DNA of 64,000 nt from Flavobacterium aquariorum. Lineage in GTDB: Bacteria > Bacteroidota > Bacteroidia > Flavobacteriales > Flavobacteriaceae. Location of the stretch: positions 239,491 through 303,490 of the forward strand of contig NZ_QKXH01000007.1 of NCBI RefSeq assembly GCF_003254745.1, written 5' to 3'. The notes under the pieces are model-generated. The model was given only the letters and a program-made list of their open reading frames with translations. It ran no database searches and had not been told where the DNA came from. Position 1 is the stretch's first letter, and every line of letters starts with the position of its first letter. The position numbers and the translations under genes were made by a program. Of the stretch, positions 8,194 to 17,685 are shown piece by piece.

Positions 8194-9441
8194 ATGAGTA
8201 AGTATGTAAAGTATAGTTTGATATGTACCGCAATTGCTATTATTGGTTTTGTGATCTATTTTTTTGCTGTAAAATCTGATAATCATGCGGAAATGGAACA
8301 TCAAAATGAGGTTTACACTTGTTCGATGCATCCGCAAATCATAAAAGATAAACCGGGTAGTTGTCCTATTTGCGGAATGACTTTAGTAAAAAAAGTAACT
8401 GATGACCATTCCGAAATAAATGATTCTGTTGATGATCTTTTGAAACCTACCGATAAATTTGTTTTGGGTAAATATCAAACCATTACTGTAAAAGACACGC
8501 TTATCAGCAGTGAAATTAGTTTGCCTGGAACTGTCGTTTATGACCCAAATTCATCTGTGAATATTTCGGCGAGAATAAGTGGTCGAATTGAAAAAATGCA
8601 CGTCAATTATAAATATCAAAAAGTCGTAAAAGGCCAAAAAATATTTGAAATATACAGTCCTGAATTATTGACCGAACAGCAAAATTTGATCTATTTGATT
8701 TCCAATGACAGTCAGAATACATCGATTATTAATTCGGCAAAACAGAAATTATTACTCTATGGAATGACAAATAATCAGATAAATGAATTGGCTTCCTCCA
8801 AGAAAGTGAATCCATTGATTGATATTTATAGTCCTGCTAACGGAATCATTATAGGAACAGAAAAGATGACTACTTCAAGTATATCTCCAATGTCGAATGC
8901 AAGTATCAATACAGAAACATTGGACGTAAAAGAAGGAAGTTATGTTAAAAAAGGAGAAGTTATTTTTAAGTTGATGAATACCAATAGAGTATGGGGCGTT
9001 TTCAATGTTTTACAAGGATACAACAGCCTTATCAAAATCAATCAATCTATCGATATTACTTCTGAATTGGATGAAAAGAATAGGATTTACGCAAAAATAA
9101 ATTTTGTGGAAACACAATTAAATTCAACCGATAAAACCAATAAAATTCGAGTGTATATGGATAATGAAAAGTATAAATTACCCATAGGTGTAAGATTGCA
9201 AGGCATTGTACAATTAAATTCAACAAAGGGGATTTGGTTACAAAAACAGGCTTTGGTTAGCTTGGGTGAAAAAAAAATAGTTTTTGTAAAAATGGACGGT
9301 GGCTTCAAAGCTAAAGGAATACAAACCGGCATTGAAATGGGGGATTATATCCAAATTATTGGAGGTGTTTCTGAGGGGGATACAATTGCTAAAAATGCCC
9401 AATATTTAATAGATAGCGAAAGTTTTATTAAAACCGAATAA
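8194..9441 (+). CDS. HlyD/CusB-family efflux adaptor with N-terminal HMBD, membrane-anchored
   Basis: This 415-residue periplasmic adaptor links the RND pump to the outer-membrane channel. Residues 6-26 form a membrane anchor or uncleaved signal. An HMBD motif follows at residues 41-66 (YTCSMHPQ, GSCPICGM), then the lipoyl/hairpin core (SARISGRIEKMHV; EGSYVKKGEVIFKL) and the membrane-proximal beta domain (LPIGVRLQGIVQL). It begins 2 bases after the channel gene's stop, so the genes are translationally tight. CusB-type adaptors hand metal to CusA; the extra HMBD suggests metal acquisition at the adaptor tip. No Cys is available for lipidation, unlike the next gene. Confidence 0.9.
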   Translation: MSKYVKYSLICTAIAIIGFVIYFFAVKSDNHAEMEHQNEVYTCSMHPQIIKDKPGSCPICGMTLVKKVTDDHSEINDSVDDLLKPTDKFVLGKYQTITVKDTLISSEISLPGTVVYDPNSSVNISARISGRIEKMHVNYKYQKVVKGQKIFEIYSPELLTEQQNLIYLISNDSQNTSIINSAKQKLLLYGMTNNQINELASSKKVNPLIDIYSPANGIIIGTEKMTTSSISPMSNASINTETLDVKEGSYVKKGEVIFKLMNTNRVWGVFNVLQGYNSLIKINQSIDITSELDEKNRIYAKINFVETQLNSTDKTNKIRVYMDNEKYKLPIGVRLQGIVQLNSTKGIWLQKQALVSLGEKKIVFVKMDGGFKAKGIQTGIEMGDYIQIIGGVSEGDTIAKNAQYLIDSESFIKTE

Positions 9442-9482
9442 AGATTAAATACAAAGTATTCACGAATACAATTAAAATAAAA

Positions 9483-10700
9483 ATGATGGGTAAGACATTA
9501 AAAATAAAAGCTTTACTATTGATACTGTTTACGGTAATGCTAGCCTGTAATTCCAAGAGTTCACAGCCGACAACTCGCGACTCACAACTCACAACTTTCT
9601 ATACTTGCTCGATGGATCCTCAGATAAAAGAAGATAAGCCGGGTAAATGTCCCATTTGTCATATGCATTTAACCCCAGTAAAACAGGATAGTTCCGATCC
9701 AAACGAAATAAGTTTGAGTAAACAGCAAATCCGATTGGGCAATATTAGTACTCAGTCGATTGCAGCATCCCAAAGCAGTTTAAAACAAAGTTATATTGGG
9801 ACTTTGACAATCAATCAAGAGAAAATCAATTCGGTTTCATCAAGAGCGATGGGGCGAATTGAAAAATTGTTTTTCAAGTCTGTTGGAGATTACGTTGCCA
9901 AAAACCAAGCCGTTTATGAATTGTACAGTGAGGATATCGCCATAGCCAAACAGGATTATTTGACAGCGCATAAGCAGCTGTCTATGCCAGGAGATTTTGG
10001 AAAAAACGCAAAAAATATGCTAGCCAGCGCGACGCAAAAACTTCTTTTTTACGGTCTTACCAATGCCCAAATTGAAAGCATTAAAACCAATAAAGATATT
10101 TCTCCAAAAACAGTTTTTTACAGCACTTATAGCGGAACAGTTTCAGAAATTATTGGCACCGAAGGAAGTTATGTGATGGAAGGAGGAGGCATAATAAAAT
10201 TAGCTGATTTAAAAAGTCTTTGGTTGGAAACACAAGTAAACGTAAATTATGCCAAAACCGTAAAAAATGGTCAAAAAGCCAGTGTTACTTTTAATGATTT
10301 CCCAGATAAAAAAATTAATACGCAAGTTGCCTTTATCAATCCCGAAATCAATCCCGATACTCGATTGCTGTTGATCCGAATGGAAATACCGAATCAGGAT
10401 TTGCAACTAAAACCAGGAATGCAGGCTGTTGTCAAATTAATCCAATCCAATGCAAAAGGAATTTTTCTTCCGATTGATGCCGTAATCCAGGACGAAAACG
10501 CTTCCTATATTTGGGTCGAAAAAAGACCAGGTGTATTTGAAAATGTTATGGTAGAAACAGGAATAGAGACCGATGGAATGATCGAAATCAAATCCGATTT
10601 AGATTTCTCAAAAAAAGTGGTGATTACGGGAGCTTATGCGATAAACAGCGAATATAAATTCCGAAAAGGAAGCGACCCAATGGCAGGAATGAAGATGTGA
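9483..10700 (+). CDS. HlyD/CusB-family efflux adaptor with HMBD, lipoprotein
   Basis: This second adaptor of 405 residues has a lipoprotein signal with lipobox LAC (Cys22), a short linker SSQPTTRDSQLTT encoded by ACTCACAA-type repeats, and an HMBD at residues 40-65 (YTCSMDPQ, GKCPICHM, where the usual Gly is His). The standard adaptor core follows (SSRAMGRIEKLFF, EGSYVMEGGGIIKL, LKPGMQAVVKL). It ends with a Met/Asp-rich tail (DPMAGMKM). The start is ATGATG, so initiation could be at either Met. Having two diverged adaptors behind one pump suggests a hetero-oligomeric adaptor ring or alternative complexes; this is inference. Confidence 0.9.
   Translation: MMGKTLKIKALLLILFTVMLACNSKSSQPTTRDSQLTTFYTCSMDPQIKEDKPGKCPICHMHLTPVKQDSSDPNEISLSKQQIRLGNISTQSIAASQSSLKQSYIGTLTINQEKINSVSSRAMGRIEKLFFKSVGDYVAKNQAVYELYSEDIAIAKQDYLTAHKQLSMPGDFGKNAKNMLASATQKLLFYGLTNAQIESIKTNKDISPKTVFYSTYSGTVSEIIGTEGSYVMEGGGIIKLADLKSLWLETQVNVNYAKTVKNGQKASVTFNDFPDKKINTQVAFINPEINPDTRLLLIRMEIPNQDLQLKPGMQAVVKLIQSNAKGIFLPIDAVIQDENASYIWVEKRPGVFENVMVETGIETDGMIEIKSDLDFSKKVVITGAYAINSEYKFRKGSDPMAGMKM
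9561..9600 (+). repeat. ACTCACAA-type short repeat inside an adaptor gene
   Basis: The stretch consists of CAACTCGC, GACTCACAA, CTCACAACT units and encodes the linker between the lipidated Cys and the HMBD. The low-complexity repeat is kept in frame, and its style recalls the element in the outer-membrane factor gene of the same operon. Confidence 0.5.
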
Positions 10701-10832
10701 ATGAACAGCAATAATTATAAAAAATTATAGAATTTGGTTTCTAATAATACCGTTTAAAAAGTTAAAATTTAACTTTATTTTATACTAAAAGAGACCTAAT
10801 CTCCTTAATTTCGTTCCACTTAAAAATTATAC

Positions 10833-11966
10833 ATGAAAATAGCAATAGTTTGTTATCCAACATTTGGGGGAAGTGGCGTAGTTGCTACAGAATTGGGTCT
10901 AGAATTAGCTAGACGAGGTCACGAAATTCATTTTATAACCTATAGTCAACCAGTGCGTTTAGCATTGTTAAATCCTAATGTACACTATCACGAAGTAATC
11001 GTTCCAGAATATCCTTTATTCCATTTTCAACCTTATGAATTGGCTTTGTCCAGTAAATTAGTGGACATGGTCAAATTGTATAAAATTGAAGTATTGCATG
11101 TACATTATGCAATCCCTCACGCTTATGCAGGCTATATGGCCAAGCAAATGCTTAAGGATGAAGGAATTGATATTCCAATGGTAACCACACTTCACGGGAC
11201 TGACATAACTTTGGTTGGGAACCACCCTTTTTACAAGCCCGCCGTAACTTTTAGCATCAATAAATCGGATTATGTGACTTCGGTTTCCCAAAGCTTAAAA
11301 GACGATACGCTTAAATTATTCAAAATAAAAAATGAAATTCAGGTGATTCCGAATTTTATCGAATTGGATAAAAATAAGTATGATCCAACAATTCCTTGCC
11401 AGCGCTCGGTTATGGCCAATCCGGATGAAAGAATAATTACACATATCAGTAATTTTAGAAAAGTGAAACGAATTCCGGATATCATTAAAATATTCTATAA
11501 AATTCAAAAAGAAATTCCTGCCAAATTAATGATGGTGGGGGATGGACCCGAAAAGGAAAAGGCCGAGAAAATGTGCCGAAAATTTGGCATTCAGGATAAA
11601 GTCATATTTTTTGGAAACAGCAATGAGATTGACCGCATTTTATGTCTTACGGATTTATTCCTTTTGCCCTCGGAAACCGAAAGTTTTGGACTTGCCGCTC
11701 TTGAAGCAATGGCCTGTGGAGTTCCTGTAATATCAAGTAATTCAGGAGGTTTGCCTGAAGTGAATATTGATGGAGTTTCGGGTTATTTGAGTGATGTTGG
11801 GGAAGTTAATGAAATGGCAGAAAATGCATTGAAAATATTAAAAGATGATTCAGTTCTCGATGAATTTAAAAAGAATGCGTTACATGTTGCCGAAACTTTT
11901 GACATTAAAAACATTCTCCCTATTTATGAAGCTTTGTATCTCAAGGCCATCAATAAATACAAATAA
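10833..11966 (+). CDS. bshA: N-acetyl-alpha-D-glucosaminyl L-malate synthase (bacillithiol biosynthesis)
   Basis: BshA is a GT4 glycosyltransferase that joins UDP-GlcNAc to L-malate, the first step of bacillithiol synthesis. The 377-residue length matches the family. Diagnostic features are the N-terminal IVCYPTFGGSGVVATELG, the HFITYSQPVRL segment, LHGTDITLVG, the nucleotide-sugar site around GDGPEKEKAE, and the C-terminal ETESFGLAALEAMACGVPV with the E-x7-E motif. Bacillithiol protects against metals and electrophiles, which fits its place next to the metal-efflux block, although it has its own upstream region. A strong bidirectional terminator follows it. The other bsh genes are not in the window. 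Confidence 0.95.
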   Translation: MKIAIVCYPTFGGSGVVATELGLELARRGHEIHFITYSQPVRLALLNPNVHYHEVIVPEYPLFHFQPYELALSSKLVDMVKLYKIEVLHVHYAIPHAYAGYMAKQMLKDEGIDIPMVTTLHGTDITLVGNHPFYKPAVTFSINKSDYVTSVSQSLKDDTLKLFKIKNEIQVIPNFIELDKNKYDPTIPCQRSVMANPDERIITHISNFRKVKRIPDIIKIFYKIQKEIPAKLMMVGDGPEKEKAEKMCRKFGIQDKVIFFGNSNEIDRILCLTDLFLLPSETESFGLAALEAMACGVPVISSNSGGLPEVNIDGVSGYLSDVGEVNEMAENALKILKDDSVLDEFKKNALHVAETFDIKNILPIYEALYLKAINKYK

Positions 11967-11973
11967 ATTTTGA

Positions 11974-12016
11974 AAAGAAAGTCCATCTTTATTACAAATA
12001 ATGATGGACTTTCTTT
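11974..12016. terminator. Bidirectional terminator between convergent genes
   Basis: AAAGAAAGTCCATC pairs with GATGGACTTTCTTT around a 15-base AT-rich loop. It serves bshA on the + strand and overlaps the stop codon of the - strand gene. Confidence 0.85.
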
Positions 12017-12533
12017 AGAATTTATATCGCATTGCCAAACCTGCATTGATTCCAAAATCATTTTTCTGGTAATTGTTAAAAACGAATTCCGGTCTTAAGT
12101 CTATGGCAACTTGAATAGGAATTTCTTTGAAGTTGTATTCAATGCCAACATCTCCATTGATTACTGCAAAAATACCATTATCACTTCCATAGCCATTATT
12201 GTAATTATCATTGGTATTCCAGGACCCTAATCCACCACCGAGGCCAGCAAACCAATCCAATTCCTTTTCAATATTCCAATACCATTGATAGATTCCGGAT
12301 AGTTTTATGGCATCGGTATTATTATCATTGGAAAATCCCAAATCAAGTTCCAGTCGATTTTTTAAAGATAGTTTCTTCTGATACGAGATTTCAACTCCTA
12401 AACCATGATTATTTCCAAATCGCAATCCTATTGCATTTTTTGAAATGTTATCTTGTTTTGGGATACTGTCTTGCGCTTGGCTAGAAAATGCCAAACCTAT
12501 TAGGAGATATAAGAAGTAGTAGCTTTTTTTCAT
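12015..12533 (-). CDS. Predicted outer-membrane beta-barrel protein, unknown function
   Basis: This 172-residue protein starts from Met at 12533; an upstream in-frame Met at 12575 would add a non-signal-like extension ahead of MKKSYYFLYLL, so I prefer the shorter start. The signal peptide ends SSQAQ. The rest alternates hydrophobic and polar residues with Gly- and Tyr-rich turns (GLRFGNNHGLGVEISYQ, FAGLGGGLGSW, VGIEYNFKEIPIQVAIDLRPEF) and ends in a barrel-like Lys-Phe (AMRYKF). This is typical of small outer-membrane barrels of Bacteroidota. It stands alone between terminators. No specific role can be assigned. Confidence 0.75.
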   Translation of the reverse strand: MKKSYYFLYLLIGLAFSSQAQDSIPKQDNISKNAIGLRFGNNHGLGVEISYQKKLSLKNRLELDLGFSNDNNTDAIKLSGIYQWYWNIEKELDWFAGLGGGLGSWNTNDNYNNGYGSDNGIFAVINGDVGIEYNFKEIPIQVAIDLRPEFVFNNYQKNDFGINAGLAMRYKF

Positions 12534-12854
12534 TTGTCTATTTATTTTTTTGGTGTTAATAAACATACTTTCCATAAAAATACAAAAAATAACAAAGGTT
12601 GTGTTTAGTTATTTTTAAATCAGGTATTTATATTTTATTTTTAAATAATTAAAGTCTATTTTTATTTGAAATTGAAAATAATTAGGCAAAGTTTACACAT
12701 CAAATATCAATTGCATTTTAAGAGTTTACATTTTGTTTACTCTGAAAAACAAGTGGATTTATATGGATATTGTATTGAATTATTGTGAAATATTACTAAT
12801 TTATAATTTTTAGTTTAATTCATAAAACTTACATTTGCGTAAAATTTTTATACA
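12534..12854. other. AT-rich intergenic region between divergent genes
   Basis: A 321-base gap separates the - strand barrel gene and aroC. It is very AT-rich. Apart from the aroC promoter element near its right end I see no gene, tRNA-like fold or strong hairpin. Confidence 0.6.
12830..12837 (+). promoter_or_regulatory. Bacteroidota -7 promoter element for aroC
   Basis: TACATTTG matches TAnnTTTG exactly and is followed 17 bases later by the aroC ATG, implying a very short leader. No good -33 TTTG partner was found at the usual spacing. Confidence 0.55.
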
Positions 12855-13916
12855 ATGGCAGGAAATAGCTACGGCACACTATATAGAATAACTACTTTTG
12901 GAGAATCGCATGGTGAAGCATTAGGTGGAATTATTGATGGTTGTCCTTCTGGAATTCAACTGGATTTGGAGGCAATTCAATTTGAAATGTCACGAAGAAA
13001 ACCAGGTCAATCTGCGATAGTTACACAAAGAAAAGAACCTGATGATGTTCAATTTTTATCAGGAATTTTTGAAGGGAAAACTACAGGAACGCCTATCGGT
13101 TTTATTATTCCTAATACCAATCAAAAATCAGACGATTATTCCCATATCAAAGACAATTACAGGCCAAGTCATGCCGATTATGTCTATGAAAAAAAATATG
13201 GAGTTCGTGATTATCGCGGCGGTGGACGCAGTTCTGCGCGCGAAACAGCTAGTAGAGTAGTAGGAGGTGCAATCGCAAAGCAGATGCTATCTACTATTAA
13301 AATAAATGCTTATGTTTCGGCTGTAGGTCCTCTTTCTTTGGAAACGCCTTACAATGAATTGGATTTTTCTAAGATAGAAAGTAATCCTGTGCGTTGTCCG
13401 GATGAAGCGATGGCTGCGACAATGGAAGATTATATTAAGCAAATTCGCAAAGAGGGTGATACTGTTGGTGGTGTAGTTACTTGTGTAATTCAAAATGTAC
13501 CTGTTGGACTTGGAGAGCCTGTTTTTGATAAATTGCATGCCGAACTAGGAAAAGCAATGCTTTCAATCAATGCGGTAAAAGGTTTCGAATTTGGAAGTGG
13601 TTTTGAAGGTTCTAAAATGAAAGGTAGTCAGCATAATGATTTATACAATCCAGATGGAACTACACAAACTAATCTTTCCGGAGGAATCCAAGGGGGAATA
13701 AGCAATGGAATGGATATTTATTTCCGCGTGGCTTTCAAACCGGTAGCAACAATAATGCAAAAACAAGAATCATTGGATAATAAAGGAAATATAACCGAAA
13801 TGACAGGAAAAGGACGTCATGATCCTTGTGTTGTCCCTCGTGCAGTTCCTATTGTAGAAGCTATGGCGGCGATTGTTCTTGCCGATTTTTATCTTTTGAA
13901 TAAAACATATTTATAA
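12855..13916 (+). CDS. aroC: Chorismate synthase
   Basis: AroC converts 5-enolpyruvylshikimate-3-phosphate to chorismate with reduced FMN, the last step of the shikimate pathway. The 353-residue length and motifs are standard: [14 protein letters not shown] near the N-terminus, RPSHADYVY followed by [13 protein letters not shown], the central [14 protein letters not shown], and the C-terminal [20 protein letters not shown]. Its own promoter element lies just upstream. The downstream transporter starts 63 bases after the stop, so read-through is possible. Nothing unusual is seen. Confidence 0.97.
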   Translation: MAGNSYGTLYRITTFGESHGEALGGIIDGCPSGIQLDLEAIQFEMSRRKPGQSAIVTQRKEPDDVQFLSGIFEGKTTGTPIGFIIPNTNQKSDDYSHIKDNYRPSHADYVYEKKYGVRDYRGGGRSSARETASRVVGGAIAKQMLSTIKINAYVSAVGPLSLETPYNELDFSKIESNPVRCPDEAMAATMEDYIKQIRKEGDTVGGVVTCVIQNVPVGLGEPVFDKLHAELGKAMLSINAVKGFEFGSGFEGSKMKGSQHNDLYNPDGTTQTNLSGGIQGGISNGMDIYFRVAFKPVATIMQKQESLDNKGNITEMTGKGRHDPCVVPRAVPIVEAMAAIVLADFYLLNKTYL

Positions 13917-13979
13917 TTGCAAAGCATGCCCAATATTTTGACGAGCTAAATATTGAGATTTAACCTTGAAATTAATTAA

Positions 13980-15245
13980 ATGAGTACAATTACGACTAAA
14001 AAACCATCATTTTTAAATGGCCTTACTGGTCAGATTCTAATTGCAATGTTCTTAGGAGCTATATTAGGTGTTATCATTCATAACTCTACTACAGTCGAAA
14101 CTGCACAAGAATTCAGCAACAAAATAAAAATGTTGGCTACCATTTTTATTAGACTGGTACAAATGATTATTGCACCATTAGTTTTTACAACTTTAGTGGT
14201 TGGAATTGCAAAATTAGGTGATGTAAAAACGGTCGGTAGAATTGGTGGAAAAGCCTTGGCTTGGTTCTTTACGGCTTCATTTATTTCATTATTGATCGGG
14301 ATGTTATATGTGAATTTATTGCAACCGGGTGTTGGTTTAAATTTATCTAATGTTGATTTGGCTTCAGCTACAGATGTTACGGCAAAAACTCAAAATTTGT
14401 CTTTTGAAAATTTTATAGAACATATTGTTCCCAAAAGTATTTTCGAAGCAATGGCTACAAATGAAATTTTGCAGATTGTTATATTTTCTATATTCTTCGG
14501 ATTGGCGGCGGCATCAGTTGGGGATCATGCAAAACCAGTAACCGACTTTTTGGATAGAACTTCGCATATTGTTTTAAAAATGGTGAATTTTGTAATGAAA
14601 TTTGCTCCAATAGGCGTTTTTGGTGCTATTGCAGGAGTATTTGCTGTTCGCGATTTTCAGGAACTGGCAATTACTTATTTTAAATTCTTCGGTTCATTTT
14701 TAATCGGTATTGGTACGCTTTGGGTAGTATTAATTTTTGTGGGGGTACTTTTTCTGGGAAAAAGAATAAAAATATTGTTGAAACATATTGTGAGTCCATT
14801 GATTATTGCTTTTAGTACTACAAGTTCTGAGGCTGTTTTTCCAAAGCTTACAGAAGAATTGGAAAGATTTGGTGTTAAAGATAAAATAGTGTCTTTTATG
14901 TTGCCATTGGGTTATTCGTTCAATCTGGATGGGAGTATGATGTATATGACATTTGCTGCAATTTTTATTGCGCAAGCCTATGGAGTACATTTGGATTATC
15001 CTACTCAATTCACAATGCTTTTTGTACTTATGCTTACTAGTAAAGGGATTGCTGGAGTTCCTAGAGCAAGTTTGGTAGTAGTTGCAGCTACTTGTGGAAT
15101 GTTTAAAATACCAATTGAAGGGATTGCTCTAATTCTACCTATAGATCATTTTTGTGACATGTTTAGAAGTGCTACAAATGTTTTGGGTAATGCTTTGGCG
15201 ACTTCCGTAGTTGGAAAATGGGAAGATGAAAAAGAGGGTAAATAA
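13980..15245 (+). CDS. Dicarboxylate/amino acid:cation symporter (DAACS family)
   Basis: This 421-residue inner-membrane transporter is of the GltP/DctA fold, importing C4-dicarboxylates or acidic amino acids with protons or sodium. Family signatures include the serine-rich re-entrant loop (AFSTTSSEAVFPKL), the TM7 motif region FNLDGSMMYMTFAAIF (NMDGT equivalent), the second hairpin GIAGVPRASLVVVAA and the C-terminal DHFCDMFRSATNVLGNALAT. Its Arg/Asp pattern does not allow me to decide between glutamate/aspartate and dicarboxylate. It follows aroC and is closed by a strong terminator. Confidence 0.93.
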   Translation: MSTITTKKPSFLNGLTGQILIAMFLGAILGVIIHNSTTVETAQEFSNKIKMLATIFIRLVQMIIAPLVFTTLVVGIAKLGDVKTVGRIGGKALAWFFTASFISLLIGMLYVNLLQPGVGLNLSNVDLASATDVTAKTQNLSFENFIEHIVPKSIFEAMATNEILQIVIFSIFFGLAAASVGDHAKPVTDFLDRTSHIVLKMVNFVMKFAPIGVFGAIAGVFAVRDFQELAITYFKFFGSFLIGIGTLWVVLIFVGVLFLGKRIKILLKHIVSPLIIAFSTTSSEAVFPKLTEELERFGVKDKIVSFMLPLGYSFNLDGSMMYMTFAAIFIAQAYGVHLDYPTQFTMLFVLMLTSKGIAGVPRASLVVVAATCGMFKIPIEGIALILPIDHFCDMFRSATNVLGNALATSVVGKWEDEKEGK

Positions 15246-15311
15246 AATAGTTAAATTTTAATTCCTTTTTTATTTGATTCAAGTATAAGGAAGAGAAATA
15301 TAATTTGTTAC

Positions 15312-15348
15312 AAAAAAGCAGTTACAACTCAAATGTAACTGCTTTTTT
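15312..15348 (+). terminator. Intrinsic terminator after the symporter gene
   Basis: AAAAAAGCAGTTACA and TGTAACTGCTTTTTT form a perfect 15-bp stem with a 7-base loop, a strong bidirectional-type terminator. Confidence 0.9.
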
Positions 15349-15445
15349 GTTTATTGATATTAATGTTATATTTATAAAATATTCTGAATTAAAATATATT
15401 TTATCTACAGATTATGATGTATATTTGAATAAATAACTGTTATTT

Positions 15446-17650
15446 ATGCCCCAAATAAGAATAGTTTTATTAATTATTTTGTGGTTTAGTTTTTTAGGTA
15501 ATGCATTTGGACAAACGCAATTACCAACCAAAAAAGTAATTGATAAATTAACAAATCAAGCTACTAAGCTACGCGAATCTGGTAATTTTGAAAAATCTCT
15601 GTTGATTTCAAGGTTGGCTTTGCGCAAAGCTTTAGCTATACATGACAATGTTCTTATTGCCGAAAATTATAATAATGTTGCTGCTAATTATAATGATTTA
15701 GTTGAATTTGACAAGGCTATTTTTTACTACAACAAAGCCTTGATTTATGCCAATCTTACTCAAAATGATACTGTTAAACAAAGGATTAATAATAATCTTG
15801 GAAATATGTATTGCTTTGAAAAAAAGAAATATGAAAAAGGAGTAGTTTATTATAGGAAGGCACTAGAATACAGCAAAAAAATATCCGATTCCTCTCAAAT
15901 GGCTTTTACTAATCTCAATATTACCTGGGCTTTTTTTGATATTGGTAAGTTTCAAGAAGGTGAAGCGAGTTTGAAAATGATTAATGCCTATTATAAAAGA
16001 CACAATAATAATTCGATTATTGTGGTATTAAATATGCTTAACGGCATGTACTGTAATTATAAAAATGAAGATACAAAAGCTGATTTTTATTTTGCAGAGG
16101 CTATTAGGCTTGGGAAAAAACTAAATGAAAAGTCGGATTTGTCATTTTCTCATTTGGAGTTTTCTAAATTTTTATTGAAACGAAAGGATTATAAAAGAGC
16201 ATATGAGAACCTGGATATTTACACTAAACTAAATGATGAGATTTATGCCGAAGAAAAATTGGAAAAGGCAAATGTAGAAGGGATTAATTTTGAATTGGAT
16301 GAATATAAAAGAACCATTGATAAAATTGAAAATGAAAAAGATTTGCAATTTCAAAGTTTGAAAAAATCAAGAATCATTGTTTTACTTTTTATTATCGCAA
16401 TTTTTGTTTTGTTGCTCTTCCTGAATTCGCTGATTAAAAATAATAAGTTTCGATTAAAATCAAATGCCGATTTGATGATTGCCAATGAGGAGTTGATTAT
16501 AGCTAATAAAAAAGCAGAAGAATCATCTATTCTAAAGACGCAATTCGTTTCTACGATAAGCCACGAATTGCGAACTCCATTGTATGGAGTTGTTGGTATT
16601 ACTGATTTATTATTGGAAGAACATAAAGAGCTTGCTGCAAGTCCACATTTAAATTCCTTAAAATTTTCTGCGCGCTATTTGTTGTCTTTGGTTAATGATA
16701 TTTTGCAGATTAATAAAATTGAAGAAAATAAAATTGTATTGGATAGTTTAACATTTAATTTGGCGGATGAATTTTATATGATAAAAAATTCATTGTCTTT
16801 TATTGCCAAAAAAAACAACAATAAAGTATATATAGATGTCGATCCGTTAATTCCGGAAAGTTTAATAGGAGATAAATTAAGATTTGCTCAGATTCTTATG
16901 AATTTAGTTAGCAATGCCTTGAAATTCACTAAAAATGGAGAAGTAAATATAATTGCCAAACAAATTGAAATTCGTGACAAAATACATTCGATAGAGATCA
17001 AAATTAAAGACAATGGAATTGGTATTGATCCCTTAAATCAAGAAAAAATATTTGATAAATTTGTTCAAGTAGGAAGAAAAGAATTAGATTATCAAGGAAC
17101 AGGTTTAGGTTTGCCAATAGTTAAAAGATTATTGGAACTTTTTGGTAGTGAGATCGTTGTTGAAAGTGAATTAGGAAAAGGGACAGCTTTTAGTTTTCTT
17201 ATCAGTTTTGAATATAATGAAGATAAAACTATCGATATTATAAATAATATTCAGGTAGATTTGACGTCTAGTCAAGTATTTAAAGTGCTAGTTGTTGAGG
17301 ATAATCCTATCAATCAATTGATTACAAAGAAAACCATCGAGAAAAACAATTACTCTTGTGTGGTAGTGGAAGATGGATTTAAAGCTTTGGACATTTTGGA
17401 AAAACAAGAATTTGATATTATTCTAATGGATATTAACATGCCCTTGATGAATGGATTTGAAACTTCAAGAAGAATAAGACAGAGAGATATAGAAACTCCG
17501 ATAATAGCCTTGACAGCCTTCGATAAAAATGAAATTACGGATGAAGCTATTATGGCTGGAATAAATGATATTATCGTAAAACCTTTTGAAGTAGTCCAGC
17601 TATTTAAAATTATTAATTGTCTCATTTTGAAAACAAAAAGCGTTGTTTGA
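15446..17650 (+). CDS. TPR-containing hybrid sensor histidine kinase
   Basis: This 734-residue one-protein phosphorelay has a signal peptide (residues 1-22, ending AFGQ), periplasmic TPR-like helices (about 30-290), a TM helix (about 308-330), HisKA with phospho-acceptor His373 in TISHELRTPLYG, HATPase with NLVSNALKFT, DNGIGID and GTGLGLPIV, and a C-terminal receiver with VVEDNP, phospho-acceptor Asp662 in LMDINMP, and the conserved Lys in IIVKPFE. There is no DNA-binding output domain and no adjacent regulator, so the output is probably through an unlinked phosphotransfer partner. The periplasmic TPRs suggest sensing through protein contact. Its stop codon lies inside the terminator hairpin. 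Confidence 0.92.
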   Translation: MPQIRIVLLIILWFSFLGNAFGQTQLPTKKVIDKLTNQATKLRESGNFEKSLLISRLALRKALAIHDNVLIAENYNNVAANYNDLVEFDKAIFYYNKALIYANLTQNDTVKQRINNNLGNMYCFEKKKYEKGVVYYRKALEYSKKISDSSQMAFTNLNITWAFFDIGKFQEGEASLKMINAYYKRHNNNSIIVVLNMLNGMYCNYKNEDTKADFYFAEAIRLGKKLNEKSDLSFSHLEFSKFLLKRKDYKRAYENLDIYTKLNDEIYAEEKLEKANVEGINFELDEYKRTIDKIENEKDLQFQSLKKSRIIVLLFIIAIFVLLLFLNSLIKNNKFRLKSNADLMIANEELIIANKKAEESSILKTQFVSTISHELRTPLYGVVGITDLLLEEHKELAASPHLNSLKFSARYLLSLVNDILQINKIEENKIVLDSLTFNLADEFYMIKNSLSFIAKKNNNKVYIDVDPLIPESLIGDKLRFAQILMNLVSNALKFTKNGEVNIIAKQIEIRDKIHSIEIKIKDNGIGIDPLNQEKIFDKFVQVGRKELDYQGTGLGLPIVKRLLELFGSEIVVESELGKGTAFSFLISFEYNEDKTIDIINNIQVDLTSSQVFKVLVVEDNPINQLITKKTIEKNNYSCVVVEDGFKALDILEKQEFDIILMDINMPLMNGFETSRRIRQRDIETPIIALTAFDKNEITDEAIMAGINDIIVKPFEVVQLFKIINCLILKTKSVV

Positions 17651-17666
17651 TATCAACGCTTTTTTT
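17635..17666. terminator. Bidirectional terminator between convergent genes
   Basis: AAAAAGCGTTG and CAACGCTTTTT pair with an 8-base loop that contains the TGA stop of the hybrid kinase. It also serves hsp20 on the - strand. Confidence 0.85.
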
Positions 17667-17685
17667 ATTTTGGATTTCCCCTTGT

